A stretch of DNA of 64,000 nt. It comes from Nocardia donostiensis (GTDB lineage Bacteria > Actinomycetota > Actinomycetes > Mycobacteriales > Mycobacteriaceae). The DNA is taken from NCBI RefSeq assembly GCF_002081715.1, contig NZ_MUKP01000021.1:34757-98756 (forward strand), in the 5' to 3' direction. Every line of letters begins with the position of its first letter. The first letter of the stretch is position 1. The notes under the pieces are model-generated. The model saw only the letters and a program-made list of their open reading frames with translations, was not told the origin of the DNA and did not search any database. Position numbers and translations under genes: made by a program. Positions 17,855 through 28,155 of this stretch are shown here, piece after piece.

Positions 17855-19024
17855 GTGTCCACAGAATCCAGGCGCTCGACCATTCCACCTTTCTACGTTA
17901 TGGACGTATGGAAAGCCGCTGCGGAACGCGCCCGAACACACGGTGATGTGCTGGTGCTGGCCGCCGGGCAACCATCGACTCCAGCGCCCGCGCCGGTGCT
18001 GCGCGCCACCAGAGCCGCGCTCGACTCCGAGCTGTTCGGCTACACCGAAACGTTCGGTCTGTCCGCCTTACGTGAGACGATCGCCGACTATCACCGCCGT
18101 ACCTACGGCTGCCCGGTCGAACCCGACGATGTGGTGGTGACGACCGGCTCGTCCGGCGCGTTCACGCTGATCTTCCTTGCCGCTTTCGACCCAGGCGACA
18201 CGGTCGTGGTTGCCCGTCCCGGCTATCCGGCTTACCGCAATACCCTCACCGCGCTCGGCTGCCGCGTCGTCGAACTCGACTGCCGGTCCGAAACCCGCTT
18301 CCAGCCGACGGTGGCGATGCTAGAGGAACTCCCCGAACCGCCGCGTGGTCTGGTGGTGGCGAGTCCGGCGAATCCGACCGGCACCATGATCGACCCGGAC
18401 GAGCTGGCCGCGTTGGCGCGCTGGTGCGAAACCAACGGCACCCTGCTCATCTCCGACGAGATCTACCACGGCATCACCTACGGCGGTGAGCGCACGGCCT
18501 CGGCGTGGGAGACCTCCCGCGAGACGGTGGTGATCGGTTCGGTGTCGAAGTACTTCTCCATGACCGGCTGGCGGTTGGGCTGGATGCTCGCGCCACGCGG
18601 TATCCGTCCCGCATTGCAACGGCTGGCGTCCAATATGACCGTTTGCCCGCCCGCGATCTCCCAGTACGCGGCGATACACGCCTTCGATGACGAGGCAAAA
18701 GCCGAGCTGGACGGGCATGTGCGCCGTTACGCGGTGAACCGGCGGATCCTGCTGGACGGATTGCCCACGCTCGGCATCACCGATCTGGCTCCGGCCGACG
18801 GCGCGTTCTACGCCTACGCCGATATCGGGCACCTCACCAGCGACTCGCTGACCTGGTGTGCGGATGTGCTCGCCCATACCGGGGTGGCGCTGGCGCCCGG
18901 CCTGGATTTCGACACCGCCGCCGGGCACCGGACCGTCCGTTTCTCCTTCGCCGGGGTGACGGCCGAACTCGAAGAGGCGCTGGTGCGTCTGCGGGATTAT
19001 CTCGACAGCGGCCGGAGTGACTGA
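17855..19024 (+). CDS. Class I/II PLP-dependent aminotransferase
   Basis: 389 residues from GTG 17855 (VSTESRRSTIPPFYVMDV). Fold-type I aminotransferase motifs are VTTGSSGAFTLIFLA, ANPTGTMIDPDEL, SDEIYHGITY and the PLP lysine in GSVSKYFSMTGWRLGW. The C-terminal Arg in RTVRFSFAG binds the substrate carboxylate. Substrate specificity cannot be read from sequence; aspartate- or alanine-type activity is most likely. A longer open frame upstream overlaps the divergent peptidase and is not used. Confidence 0.9.
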   Translation: MSTESRRSTIPPFYVMDVWKAAAERARTHGDVLVLAAGQPSTPAPAPVLRATRAALDSELFGYTETFGLSALRETIADYHRRTYGCPVEPDDVVVTTGSSGAFTLIFLAAFDPGDTVVVARPGYPAYRNTLTALGCRVVELDCRSETRFQPTVAMLEELPEPPRGLVVASPANPTGTMIDPDELAALARWCETNGTLLISDEIYHGITYGGERTASAWETSRETVVIGSVSKYFSMTGWRLGWMLAPRGIRPALQRLASNMTVCPPAISQYAAIHAFDDEAKAELDGHVRRYAVNRRILLDGLPTLGITDLAPADGAFYAYADIGHLTSDSLTWCADVLAHTGVALAPGLDFDTAAGHRTVRFSFAGVTAELEEALVRLRDYLDSGRSD

Positions 19025-19154
19025 ACATGCTGTCACACAACAACTTTGCCCCAGACTGTCACCAGCGCAGCGCGGATACGGTAAAAACATCGATGGCTGC
19101 TCTCTTTCTCTGATTCCATCCCGATGAACTGATGACGACTGGCACGATGGCACG

Positions 19155-19793
19155 GTGATAACCGCGACGACCCCGAAAGGCGAACGGCGTCGCCAGGCTC
19201 TGGTGGCCGCGGCCGCTGAGCTGTTGCTCGAAGGCGGTTTCGATGCGGTGCGGCACCGTTCGGTCGCCACCCGGGCCGAGCTGCCGCTGGCGTCGACCAC
19301 CTACTACTTCGAATCGCTGGAGGATCTGATCGCGCGTGCGGTCGAGTTCAGCGGTAACGCGGAGCTGGCGGCGATGCGTGACCGGATCAGTGAGGTCAGT
19401 CACCGGCGGCGCGGCGCCGAGGCGACGGTCGATCTGGTGCTCGACCTGCTGATCGGCTCCGACGGTCCGGACGAGGTCGCGCGGGGGCAGCTGATCGCCC
19501 GCTATGAGCGCACCGTCGCCTCCGCCCGGCACCCCGAGCTACGCGAGGTCCAGCTACGACTACGCGCGCAGTTGGACGAGCTACTGGCCGATGTCTTGCG
19601 CCGCTCCGATCGGCTGGTGCGCCCGGAACAGCTGCGCAGATTGGTCGCGGTGGTCGACGGCGCTGTAGTGGCCGCGTTGAGCGATTCCGATCCCCAACCA
19701 CGCCGGATGGCGCGCGGCGCACTGCTGGAAGTCATCGATATCGTCGCTCCGGCGACACCGCAGCACCTCGACAGGTTCCGGTCACTAGACTGA
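19155..19793 (+). CDS. TetR-family regulator upstream of purB
   Basis: 212 residues, GTG start. The N-terminal TetR HTH (about 8-55) reads RRQALVAAAAELLLEGGF, then SVATRAELPLASTTYYF. The C-terminal domain is helical. It ends only six bases before the purB start and on the same strand, so the two may be co-transcribed; a TetR-like gene also lies near purB in mycobacteria. The regulated genes are unknown and a purine link is not shown. Confidence 0.88.
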   Translation: MITATTPKGERRRQALVAAAAELLLEGGFDAVRHRSVATRAELPLASTTYYFESLEDLIARAVEFSGNAELAAMRDRISEVSHRRRGAEATVDLVLDLLIGSDGPDEVARGQLIARYERTVASARHPELREVQLRLRAQLDELLADVLRRSDRLVRPEQLRRLVAVVDGAVVAALSDSDPQPRRMARGALLEVIDIVAPATPQHLDRFRSLD

Positions 19794-19799
19794 CCGGAC

Positions 19800-21248
19800 G
19801 TGAGTCCTGATGGATCGAGCCCCGCTCCCGCCCAGATCCCCAACGTCCTCGCCACCCGGTATGCCAGCCCACAGTTGGTGCACCTGTGGTCGCCCGAACA
19901 CAAGGTCGTGCTCGAGCGCAAGCTGTGGCTGGAAGTGTTGCGGGCCCAGGCCGAGCTCGGTATCGACGTACCCGACGGCGTGATCGCCGACTACGAACGG
20001 GTACTGGGTCAGGTGCATCTGAGCGCCATCGCCGAACGCGAGCGCATCACCCGCCACGACGTGAAGGCCCGCATCGAGGAATTCAACGCGCTGGCCGGGC
20101 ATGAACATGTGCACAAGGGCATGACCAGTCGCGACCTCACCGAAAATGTGGAACAGCTGCAGATCCGGCTGTCGCTGGATCATGTGCATGCCCACGGTGT
20201 CGCCGTCGCGGCCCGGCTCGCCGAACGCGCCGCCGAATACCAGACGCTGGTGATGGCGGGCCGTTCGCACAATGTCGCCGCCCAGGCCACCACGCTGGGC
20301 AAACGTTTTGCCTCCGCCGCCGACGAGCTGGTCATCGCGTTGTCCCGCCTGCGTGAGCTGATCGACCGCTACCCGCTGCGCGGTATCAAGGGGCCGATGG
20401 GCACCGCCCAGGACATGCTGGATCTGCTCGGCGGGGACGCCGCGAAGCTGGCCGAGCTGGAACAGCAGGTGGCTCGCCATCTGGGTTTCGCGAATGTGCT
20501 CACCAGCGTCGGGCAGGTGTACCCGCGTTCGCTGGACCATGATGTGCTTTCGGCGCTGGTTCAGGTGGGTGCGGGTATGTCGTCGCTGGCGCATACCATC
20601 CGACTGATGGCCGGGCACGAGCTGGTCACCGAGGGCTTCCAGCCGGGGCAGGTGGGTAGTTCGGCCATGCCGCACAAGATGAACACCCGGTCCTGTGAAC
20701 GGGTCAACGGCCTGCAGGTGGTGTTGCGCGGTTACGCATCGATGGCGGCCGAACTCGCAGGCGCCCAGTGGAACGAGGGTGACGTGTTCTGTTCGGTGGT
20801 ACGCCGTGTCGCGCTGCCGGACGCTTTCTTCGCCATCGACGGCATGATGGAGACCTTCCTGACGGTGCTCGCCGAATTCGGCGCCTACCCCGCTGTCATC
20901 TCCCGCGAACTCGACCGTTATCTGCCGTTCCTGGCCACCACCCGGATCCTGATGGCGGCGGTCCGCGCCGGTGTCGGGCGGGAAACTGCGCACGAGGTGA
21001 TCAAGGAGCATGCGGTCGCCGTCGCGCTCGCCATGCGCGAGCAGGGACGCGAACCCGATCTGCTGGACCGTCTCGCCGTCGATTCCCGGCTCCCGCTGGA
21101 CCGGGCCGCCCTCGACGAGGCGCTTGCGGACAAGTCGGTGTTCGTCGGGGCCGCCGCTGCTCAAGTGGGCGATGTCGTCGCCCAGGTGGACAAGCTCGTC
21201 GCCGACTACCCCGAAGCCGCTCGCTATACGCCTTCGCCGATCTTGTAG
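19800..21248 (+). CDS. purB: Adenylosuccinate lyase
   Basis: 482 residues, GTG start. Cleaves SAICAR and adenylosuccinate in purine synthesis. Fumarase/aspartase superfamily features are HDVKARIEEFNALAG, KGMTSRDLTENVEQ and the signature VGSSAMPHKMNTRSCERV. The N-terminal about 20 residues form a variable extension. It probably shares a transcript with the TetR gene just upstream. The purC gene that follows purB closely in mycobacteria is not present in this window. Confidence 0.97.
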   Translation: MSPDGSSPAPAQIPNVLATRYASPQLVHLWSPEHKVVLERKLWLEVLRAQAELGIDVPDGVIADYERVLGQVHLSAIAERERITRHDVKARIEEFNALAGHEHVHKGMTSRDLTENVEQLQIRLSLDHVHAHGVAVAARLAERAAEYQTLVMAGRSHNVAAQATTLGKRFASAADELVIALSRLRELIDRYPLRGIKGPMGTAQDMLDLLGGDAAKLAELEQQVARHLGFANVLTSVGQVYPRSLDHDVLSALVQVGAGMSSLAHTIRLMAGHELVTEGFQPGQVGSSAMPHKMNTRSCERVNGLQVVLRGYASMAAELAGAQWNEGDVFCSVVRRVALPDAFFAIDGMMETFLTVLAEFGAYPAVISRELDRYLPFLATTRILMAAVRAGVGRETAHEVIKEHAVAVALAMREQGREPDLLDRLAVDSRLPLDRAALDEALADKSVFVGAAAAQVGDVVAQVDKLVADYPEAARYTPSPIL

Positions 21249-21474
21249 CCGCAATACCAGCTGGGGCTGTCACATCGGTTGACCGTTGTCGCGGGGTTGC
21301 GCAGCGTAGAGAAGCGGCGAGCTCGAAGCCTTCCGGTTCTGCTCCGCCGCCCAGCGGTCACGGCCGCCGTCTATCCGCGCGGCTGGCACCGGTACCTGTG
21401 CTGGCGGATACGGCGACAGCTTGGCGGAGCAGAAGTTGGATTTCCGGGGTGCAGTGCCGCGATAGTGGTTATCC

Positions 21475-21897
21475 GTGAACCCCTACACGATTTTCGCCGA
21501 TATCATCGCGGGCCGCGCACCCGCCAGCAAGGTGTATGAAGACGACGATGTGCTCGCCTTCATGGATATCCGTCCCATGACACCGGGGCATCTGCTGGTG
21601 GTGCCGAAGGTCGCGGCGCGGAACCTGGCGGAGCTCGATCCCGCGATCGGCGGGAAGCTGTTCCAGGTGGGGCAGCGGCTGGCGGCGGCGCTGCGGGCCA
21701 GTGAGGTCGGCTGCGACGGGGTGAACTTCTTCCTGGCCGACGGGGTGACGGCGGGACAGGAAGTGTTTCACGTGCACCTACACGTGATCCCGCGGACGGC
21801 GGGCGACGGTTTCGGGCTGCGTGGCAGGCCGACCACACCCCCGCGGGCCGACCTCGACTATTTAGCCGGATCGATTCGCGGGGCACTCGAACGCTGA
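21475..21897 (+). CDS. HIT-family protein, second copy
   Basis: 140 residues, GTG start. The motif FHVHLHVIPR contains the histidine triad, and MNPYTIFADIIAGRAPASKV and PMTPGHLLVVPKV are family features. This member is closer to the HinT-like group than the one at 13937. It is preceded by 226 bases without a gene and followed by oligopeptidase B. Likely activity is hydrolysis of nucleotide phosphoramidates; partner and substrate are unknown. Confidence 0.93.
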   Translation: MNPYTIFADIIAGRAPASKVYEDDDVLAFMDIRPMTPGHLLVVPKVAARNLAELDPAIGGKLFQVGQRLAAALRASEVGCDGVNFFLADGVTAGQEVFHVHLHVIPRTAGDGFGLRGRPTTPPRADLDYLAGSIRGALER

Positions 21898-21977
21898 AAC
21901 CATCCTGGGGCGAGTAAGCGGAGCCTGAGCGACCGGGGAATGCGGTGCGGTCCCCGGTCCCGGCTACCGTGGAGCGC

Positions 21978-24149
21978 ATGGCTGCTGATGGTGGTACCGG
22001 GACAACAGAGAACACTGTGGTTGCGCCGCCGGTCGCGAGGACCGTGCCGTTCGAGCGCATGCACCACGGTGAGGTATTCGTCGATGAATACGAGTGGCTA
22101 CGGGATAAGGAGAACCCGGAGGTCATCGAATACCTGGAGGCGGAGAACGCCTATACCGAGGCCCATACCGCCCAGCTGCAGCCGCTGCGGGACAAGATTT
22201 TCGACGAGATCAAATCCCGCACCCAGGAAACCGATCTGTCGGTGCCCACCCGGCTCGGCGACTACTGGTACTACTCGCGCAGCTTCGAGGGCAAACAGTA
22301 CGGTGTGCACTGCCGCTGCCCGATCGATGCGGCCGCCGACGGTATCGACGCCTGGACCCCGCCGCAGCTCGAAGCCGATACCGAGATCCCCGGCGAACAG
22401 GTGCTGCTGGACAGCAACGCCCTCGCCGAAGGGCACGACTTCTTCGCCCTCGGCGCATTCTCGATCAGCCACGACGGCGATATGCTCGCCTACTCGGTGG
22501 ACACGGCGGGTGATGAGCGCTACACGCTGCGGTTCAAGAATCTGAATACCGGGGAGTTGCTCGGCGACGAGATCCCGCGCACCGCGCCTGGCGCGACCTG
22601 GTCGCTGGACGGAACCCACGTCTTCTATCAGACCGTCGACGAATCCTGGCGGCCCGATACCGTGTGGCGGCATCGGCTCGGCACTGCCGCAGCCGATGAC
22701 GTGCGGGTATTCCATGAGCCCGATGAACGGTACTGGGTGAGTGTCGGCGCTACCCGCTCGGAGAAGTACCTGATGATCTGGGTCGGCTCCAAGATCACCA
22801 GCGAGGGCTGGGTACTGGAATCGGATAACCCGGAGGGTGAGTTCCGGGTGCTGCTGCCGCGCCGCGAGGGTGTCGAGTACGCCGCCGAGCATGCGGTGGT
22901 CGCCGGTGAAGACCGGTTCCTCATCCTGCACAACGATGTCGTCGACGGGGTGAAGGCGCAGAACTTCGTCCTCGCCGAGGCGCCCGCCGCGGACCCGGCG
23001 AATATGACCATCCTGATCGGACACCGCGACAACGTCCGCTTGGAGGATATCGACGCGTTCGCCGGCCACCTGGTGCTCAGCTACCGGCGCGAGGCACTGC
23101 CCAGGATCGCGGTCTGGCCGCTCGGCGACGACGGTTACGGCGAACTGCGCGAACTGGAATTCGACCTGGAGCTGTTCGCCGTCGGGGTGGGTTCGAGCCC
23201 CGAATGGGAGCAGCCGACGTTGCGGCTTGGCCTCACCTCGTTCATCACGCCGATGCAGATTTTCGACTACGTACCGGAAACCGGTGCGCTGCTGCTGCGC
23301 AAGGAACAACCGGTGCTCGGCGGCTACGACCCCAACGATTATGAGCAGCACCGTGTTTGGGCGGTCGCCGAGGACGGCACCCGCATCCCGATCTCACTGA
23401 TCAAGCGCCGCGACGACGGCACCGACAGCCCGAAACCGCTGCTGCTCTATGGTTACGGCTCCTATGAGGCCAGCGTGGATCCCGGGTTCTCGGTGTCGCG
23501 GTTGTCGCTGCTCGACCGCGGCATGGTTTTCGCGGTGGCGCATGTGCGTGGCGGCGGTGAGATGGGTCGCCTCTGGTATGAGAACGGCAAAACTCTCACC
23601 AAGAAGAACACCTTCACCGATTTCGTCGCTTGCGCCCGGCATCTGGTCGATACCGGCGTCACCGCACCGGATCGGATGATCGCCGACGGCGGCAGCGCGG
23701 GTGGTCTGCTGGTCGGCGCGGTCGCCAATATCGCGCCGGAACTGTTCGCAGGCATCCTGGCCAATGTCCCGTTCGTCGACCCGCTCACCTCGATCCTCGA
23801 CCCGTCGCTGCCGTTGACGGTTATCGAATGGGACGAATGGGGGAACCCGCTGGAAGACAAGGACGTCTACCAGTACATGAAATCCTATTCGCCGTACGAG
23901 AACGTCACGGCACAGGACTATCCGGCGATCCTGGCCATCACCAGCATCAACGACACTCGGGTGCTCTATGTCGAACCCGCCAAATGGGTGGCGAAACTGC
24001 GCGCCACCAAAACCGGCGACGCCCCGCTGCTGTTGAAAACCGAGATGAGCGCGGGCCACGGTGGTGTCAGCGGACGCTACGAGAAGTGGAAAGAAGTGGC
24101 GTTCGAGTACGCCTGGGTTCTCGACACCGTCGGGCTGGGCGGACGTTAG
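21978..24149 (+). CDS. ptrB: Oligopeptidase B (S9A prolyl oligopeptidase family)
   Basis: 723 residues from ATG 21978. N-terminal beta-propeller and C-terminal alpha/beta hydrolase domains are both complete. Catalytic residues are Ser in GGSAGGLLVGA, Asp in SINDTRVLY and His in SAGHGGVSGRYEK. The enzyme cuts peptides after basic residues in the cytosol. As I recall, the orthologue in M. tuberculosis is annotated as two pieces (ptrBa, ptrBb); here the frame is intact. An open frame upstream adds 11 codons without better context. Confidence 0.95.
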   Translation: MAADGGTGTTENTVVAPPVARTVPFERMHHGEVFVDEYEWLRDKENPEVIEYLEAENAYTEAHTAQLQPLRDKIFDEIKSRTQETDLSVPTRLGDYWYYSRSFEGKQYGVHCRCPIDAAADGIDAWTPPQLEADTEIPGEQVLLDSNALAEGHDFFALGAFSISHDGDMLAYSVDTAGDERYTLRFKNLNTGELLGDEIPRTAPGATWSLDGTHVFYQTVDESWRPDTVWRHRLGTAAADDVRVFHEPDERYWVSVGATRSEKYLMIWVGSKITSEGWVLESDNPEGEFRVLLPRREGVEYAAEHAVVAGEDRFLILHNDVVDGVKAQNFVLAEAPAADPANMTILIGHRDNVRLEDIDAFAGHLVLSYRREALPRIAVWPLGDDGYGELRELEFDLELFAVGVGSSPEWEQPTLRLGLTSFITPMQIFDYVPETGALLLRKEQPVLGGYDPNDYEQHRVWAVAEDGTRIPISLIKRRDDGTDSPKPLLLYGYGSYEASVDPGFSVSRLSLLDRGMVFAVAHVRGGGEMGRLWYENGKTLTKKNTFTDFVACARHLVDTGVTAPDRMIADGGSAGGLLVGAVANIAPELFAGILANVPFVDPLTSILDPSLPLTVIEWDEWGNPLEDKDVYQYMKSYSPYENVTAQDYPAILAITSINDTRVLYVEPAKWVAKLRATKTGDAPLLLKTEMSAGHGGVSGRYEKWKEVAFEYAWVLDTVGLGGR

Positions 24150-24215
24150 CCGGAGTTCGGCGCGTGGCCATCGGCATGGAACGGTGAAGACACCTGCGGC
24201 TGAGAACGTGGATGC

Positions 24216-24917
24216 ATGAACGCTGAGCTGATCGTGTCGGTTTCCGGGATCCGGGACACCACGCGGGATGCGGTGATCGACTTCGCCCAGCAGATGGATC
24301 AGCGTGGTGTGCGGCTATCGCTGCTGGTGGCGCCACGGCTGAAAGGGAAATACCGGCTGGTCGATGACCCGGCGACGCAGGCGTGGCTGCGCGGCAGGCG
24401 CAGCAACGGCGACGCCATCGTGCTGCACGGCTACGACCAGGCGGCGACCAAACGGCGGCGCGCCGAATTCTCGGCGCTGCCCAAGCATGAGGCACTGCTG
24501 CGGCTCACCGCCGCCGATCGAGTGCTCGAACAGGTCGGCCTGCGCACCCGGCTGTTCGCCGCGCCCCGCTGGGACGCCTCCGCCGGGGCGCTCACCGCCC
24601 TGCCGGAGGCGGGTTTCCGGCTCTCGCTCGGTCTGACCACCATCCTCGACCTGGAACGTGATACCGCGCAGAAGGCGCGGGTATATGGGATCGGGGAGGG
24701 TTTCCGCGCCGAACCCTGGTGGTGCCGTGCCCTGGTAATGGGCGCGGCCCGCACCGCCCGCCGCGGCGGGATGCTGCGCCTGGCGGTCTCCGGAGTGCAG
24801 CTGAGCCGCCCCGGCCCGCGTCGAGCCGTGCTCGACGCCATCGACCTCGCCCGCTACCACGGTGCGCGTAGCGAGGTGTACCGCTGGGAACCGTTCGCCC
24901 CCACGCGGGCGGCATGA
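24216..24917 (+). CDS. Polysaccharide-deacetylase-like protein (DUF2334)
   Basis: 233 residues. The pattern LIVSVSGIRDTTRDAVIDFA, VRLSLLVAPRLKGKYRL, DAIVLHGYDQ and FAAPRWDASAGAL matches the DUF2334 branch of the NodB/deacetylase fold, with an H-G motif and an arginine-tryptophan-aspartate near the usual active-site strands. Whether it deacetylates anything is unknown. It follows oligopeptidase B by 66 bases and converges on the MBL-fold gene. A DUF2334 gene also lies in the mycobacterial purine region. Confidence 0.8.
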   Translation: MNAELIVSVSGIRDTTRDAVIDFAQQMDQRGVRLSLLVAPRLKGKYRLVDDPATQAWLRGRRSNGDAIVLHGYDQAATKRRRAEFSALPKHEALLRLTAADRVLEQVGLRTRLFAAPRWDASAGALTALPEAGFRLSLGLTTILDLERDTAQKARVYGIGEGFRAEPWWCRALVMGAARTARRGGMLRLAVSGVQLSRPGPRRAVLDAIDLARYHGARSEVYRWEPFAPTRAA

Positions 24918-24924
24918 GAACGCC

Positions 24925-25569
24925 TCAGAGCTCGGCCTGCTGCTCGGGTTCGATCACCCTGAACTCGGTATTTTCCGGGCCCATCTCGTCCAGACGGCCG
25001 AAGTAGATCCCGCGCGCCTGCTCGGCGACGATGCCGTAATGGATCGGGACGGCAGTGCGTGGGGCGACCGCGCGTAGGTAGTCGACGGCTTCGCTGATCT
25101 TCATCCACGGTGCGACGGCCGGAATGGCGAGGACGTCCACCGGCGTTGGCGGTACCCAGAGCGAATCGCCGGGGTGCACCAGCTGGGCGGGGTGGTCGGC
25201 GGTGCCCAGCTGGAAGACTGTGTTGTCGATCACCGGAATATCCGGGTGGATCACCGCGTGCCTGCCACCGCCACCGGTGACGCGGAGGCCGTCGATGTCG
25301 AGGACGTTGCCCGCGTGCACCGCCTCCCAGCGGCCGCCGCGCTGCTGGGCGGTCTGCGGATCGCTGAGCAGTCTGGCGTTCGGGTTGGCCTCGATCAGGG
25401 CGTCGATGCGTCCGGGATCGATGTGATCGGGATGCTGGTGGGTGATCGCGATCGCATCCAGCCCGGTGATGCCCTCGAAACCGTGCGAGAAGACGCCGGG
25501 GTCGAACAAGACCTCGACACCGTTCAATTCGACCAGGATGCAGGAGTGACCGAAGTGGGCTATGCGCAT
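24925..25569 (-). CDS. MBL-fold metal-dependent hydrolase
   Basis: 214 residues. The metallo-beta-lactamase motif HQHPDHID is intact, with HFGHSCILVELNGVEVLFDPG at the start and a late His in VPIHYGI. This resembles the UlaG-like, L-ascorbate-6-phosphate-lactonase group, whose members are mostly uncharacterised. Its position between the DUF2334 gene and purS is shared with mycobacteria. It is divergent from purS with 128 bases between. Substrate unknown. Confidence 0.88.
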   Translation of the reverse strand: MRIAHFGHSCILVELNGVEVLFDPGVFSHGFEGITGLDAIAITHQHPDHIDPGRIDALIEANPNARLLSDPQTAQQRGGRWEAVHAGNVLDIDGLRVTGGGGRHAVIHPDIPVIDNTVFQLGTADHPAQLVHPGDSLWVPPTPVDVLAIPAVAPWMKISEAVDYLRAVAPRTAVPIHYGIVAEQARGIYFGRLDEMGPENTEFRVIEPEQQAEL

Positions 25570-25697
25570 ATGCCAACGCTAGCCGCGGGGGTGTGTTCTT
25601 GTGGTTCTCGCGCGCCGACTAGGCTGCTCAGGTACCCCCCATCAACGCTCGGACGCCATCTGCGTCCGTCGCGGCTCACCCTTATGAGGAGCAAAGC

Positions 25698-25934
25698 GTG
25701 GCACGAGTCGTGGTCGAGGTGATGCCGAAGGCCGAGATCCTGGATCCGCAGGGGCAGGCCATTGTCGGCGCGCTGCCGCGCCTGGGATTCCAGGGCATCT
25801 CGGACGTGCGGCAGGGCAAGCGGTTCGAGCTCGAGGTCGCCGAAGACATCAGCGACGCCGAACTAGAGCAGATTGCCGAATCGCTGCTGGCCAACACCGT
25901 CATCGAGGAATGGAAGGTGGTTCGCCTCCCATGA
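25698..25934 (+). CDS. purS: FGAM synthase subunit PurS
   Basis: 78 residues, GTG start with GAGGAG six bases upstream. [19 protein letters not shown] and [11 protein letters not shown] are hallmarks of PurS. It bridges PurQ and PurL in the three-part formylglycinamidine ribonucleotide synthase of purine synthesis. It overlaps purQ by ATGA, consistent with the two being made together. The third subunit, purL, is encoded 3.6 kb downstream with two unrelated genes between. Confidence 0.96.
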   Translation: MARVVVEVMPKAEILDPQGQAIVGALPRLGFQGISDVRQGKRFELEVAEDISDAELEQIAESLLANTVIEEWKVVRLP

Positions 25935-26608
25935 GCGCACGAATCGGGGTCATCACCTTTCCCGGCACGCTCGACGACGTGGACGCCGCGCGTGCGGTGC
26001 GGCTGGCCGGCGCCGAAGCGGTGAACCTGTGGCATGCCGACGCCGACCTGAAGAAAGTCGACGCGGTGATCGTGCCCGGAGGCTTCTCCTACGGCGACTA
26101 TCTGCGCGCCGGTGCGATCGCGCGTTTCGCGCCCGTGATGGGCGAGGTCGTGCGGGCCGCCGACAACGGTATGCCGGTGCTCGGTATCTGCAACGGATTC
26201 CAGGTGTTGTGTGAGGCAGGGCTGCTGCCGGGTGCGCTCACCCGCAATGAGGGCCTGCATTTCATCTGTCGCGACGAATGGCTGCGGGTGGAGTCGGTGG
26301 GCACCGCGTGGACGTCGCGTTATGAGCCCGGCGCCCAGATTCTGGTGCCGTTGAAATCCGGTGAGGGCCGCTACCAGGCGTCCGAACGGGTGCTCGACGA
26401 ACTGGAAAGCGAAGGCCGGGTGGTGTTCCGCTACGCAAGCGACAACCCCAACGGCTCGCAGCGCGGTATCGCCGGTATCGCCTCCGCCAACGGGCGCGTC
26501 GTCGGCCTGATGCCGCATCCGGAGCACGCCACCGAGCCGCTCACCGGTCCCAGCGACGACGGGCTCGGCCTGTTCCTTTCGGTGCTGGACACCCTCGTAA
26601 CCGCCTGA
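25931..26608 (+). CDS. purQ: FGAM synthase glutaminase subunit PurQ
   Basis: 225 residues from the ATG overlapping the purS stop. Class I glutamine amidotransferase: nucleophile Cys in [11 protein letters not shown] and catalytic His/Glu in [12 protein letters not shown]. It delivers ammonia from glutamine to PurL through a channel, with PurS as bridge. A few codons upstream are also open, but the ATGA overlap decides the start. Confidence 0.97.
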   Translation: MSARIGVITFPGTLDDVDAARAVRLAGAEAVNLWHADADLKKVDAVIVPGGFSYGDYLRAGAIARFAPVMGEVVRAADNGMPVLGICNGFQVLCEAGLLPGALTRNEGLHFICRDEWLRVESVGTAWTSRYEPGAQILVPLKSGEGRYQASERVLDELESEGRVVFRYASDNPNGSQRGIAGIASANGRVVGLMPHPEHATEPLTGPSDDGLGLFLSVLDTLVTA

Positions 26609-26862
26609 CACGAGCCCGTCCGCAAACTTACGTTCGCCGGCCGGGCAACCCTGGGCCGAACAATTCTCGCTGGAGCACGCCCGCCGGGCACCGCGTCGCA
26701 GTGCGTGGGCGTTATGGACACCACCTCGGTGCCGGCGGTCGTTTCGCCATCCAGAACAGGTTTTCGTGTATCGCGGTAGCGAGGAAGCCTCAGCCGGTCC
26801 GCGACGTATTCCGTCCGGCGAGGGTCGGCTGGCGGATGGGTACTGCTGCCTAGGATCGGGGT

Positions 26863-28155
26863 ATGTCGGTTTCTGTCACCGCGGCCTCCGCTGTCGGGCT
26901 GTGCGCGTTCATCGATGAATCCCCGTCACCGTTCCATGTGTGCCACACCGTGGCGCAGGACTTGGACGAGCACGGTTTCACCCGGCTCGACGAGACCCAG
27001 CCGTGGCCGCAGAACGGGCGCGGCAGGCATTACGTGGTGCGCGGCGGCTCACTGGTGGCGTGGGCCGACGCTCATCGCGCCACCCCGTTCCGGGTGGTCG
27101 GGGCGCATACCGACAGCCCCAATCTGCGGGTCAAACAGCACCCGGATCTGGTGTCGGCGGGCTGGCAGCTGGTCGGGCTGGAACCCTATGGCGGTGCCTG
27201 GCTGAACTCCTGGCTCGATCGTGACCTGGGCATCTCCGGGCGGCTCAGCGTGCGTGCGGGCGATACCGTCAGCGAGCGGTTGGTGCGGATCAACGAGCCG
27301 ATCCTGCGGGTGCCGCAGCTCGCGATCCACCTGTCGGAGGACCGGCGCGGGGTCAGCCCGGACCCGCAACGGCATGTCAATGCGATCTGGGGAGTCGGTG
27401 ACGAACCGCGCTCATTCCTGGCGTTCGTCGCCGAACATGCCGGTATCGACCCGGACAGCGTGCTCGGCTGGGAACTGATGACCCACGATCTGTCCCCCAG
27501 CCACATCATCGGCCGCGACCGGGACCTGGTCAGTGCACCCCGGCTGGACAATCAGGGCACCTGCTATGCAGGGCTGCGGGCCTTCCTGGCTGCCGTCGAC
27601 ACCCCGGGCGCGGCGGTGCCGGTGCTGGCCATGTTCGACCATGAGGAAGTGGGCAGCCAGTCCGACCGCGGCGCCCAATCCGAGCTGCTGCCGACCGTGC
27701 TGGAGCGGATCGTGCTGGCCCGCGGCGGCGGCCGCGCCGACTACCTGGCCGCGCTGGCGGGTTCGGTCTGCGCCTCCGGCGATATGGCGCATGCGACCCA
27801 CCCCAACTATCCGGACCGGCACGAACCCGCGCATCACATTCAGATCAACGGTGGGCCGGTGCTGAAGGTGAACCAGAATCTGCGCTACGCCACCGACGCC
27901 ACCGGGGCGGGCGCGTTCGCCCTTGCCTGTGATCAGGCCGGGGTGCGGCTGCAGCGTTATGTGCACCGGGCGGATCTGCCGTGCGGGTCGACCGTCGGCC
28001 CGATGACCGCCGCCCGCACCGGTATACCGACCGTCGATGTCGGCGCGCCGCAGCTGGCGATGCATTCGGCGCGCGAGCTGATGGGTGTTGCCGATATCGC
28101 CGACTACGCGGCCGCGCTCGCCGCGTTCCTCACCCCGGAAACTGCCGGTCGGTAG
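26863..28155 (+). CDS. pepC: M18-family aminopeptidase
   Basis: 430 residues. Zinc aminopeptidase of the M18 (DAP/ApeB) family: metal ligands in [34 protein letters not shown] and the late [12 protein letters not shown]. It trims N-terminal, often acidic or apolar, residues from peptides in the cytosol. ATG start is clear. The 3' end overlaps the convergent GT87 gene by 52 bases. Mycobacteria carry the same gene (pepC) between purQ and purL. Confidence 0.93.
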   Translation: MSVSVTAASAVGLCAFIDESPSPFHVCHTVAQDLDEHGFTRLDETQPWPQNGRGRHYVVRGGSLVAWADAHRATPFRVVGAHTDSPNLRVKQHPDLVSAGWQLVGLEPYGGAWLNSWLDRDLGISGRLSVRAGDTVSERLVRINEPILRVPQLAIHLSEDRRGVSPDPQRHVNAIWGVGDEPRSFLAFVAEHAGIDPDSVLGWELMTHDLSPSHIIGRDRDLVSAPRLDNQGTCYAGLRAFLAAVDTPGAAVPVLAMFDHEEVGSQSDRGAQSELLPTVLERIVLARGGGRADYLAALAGSVCASGDMAHATHPNYPDRHEPAHHIQINGGPVLKVNQNLRYATDATGAGAFALACDQAGVRLQRYVHRADLPCGSTVGPMTAARTGIPTVDVGAPQLAMHSARELMGVADIADYAAALAAFLTPETAGR

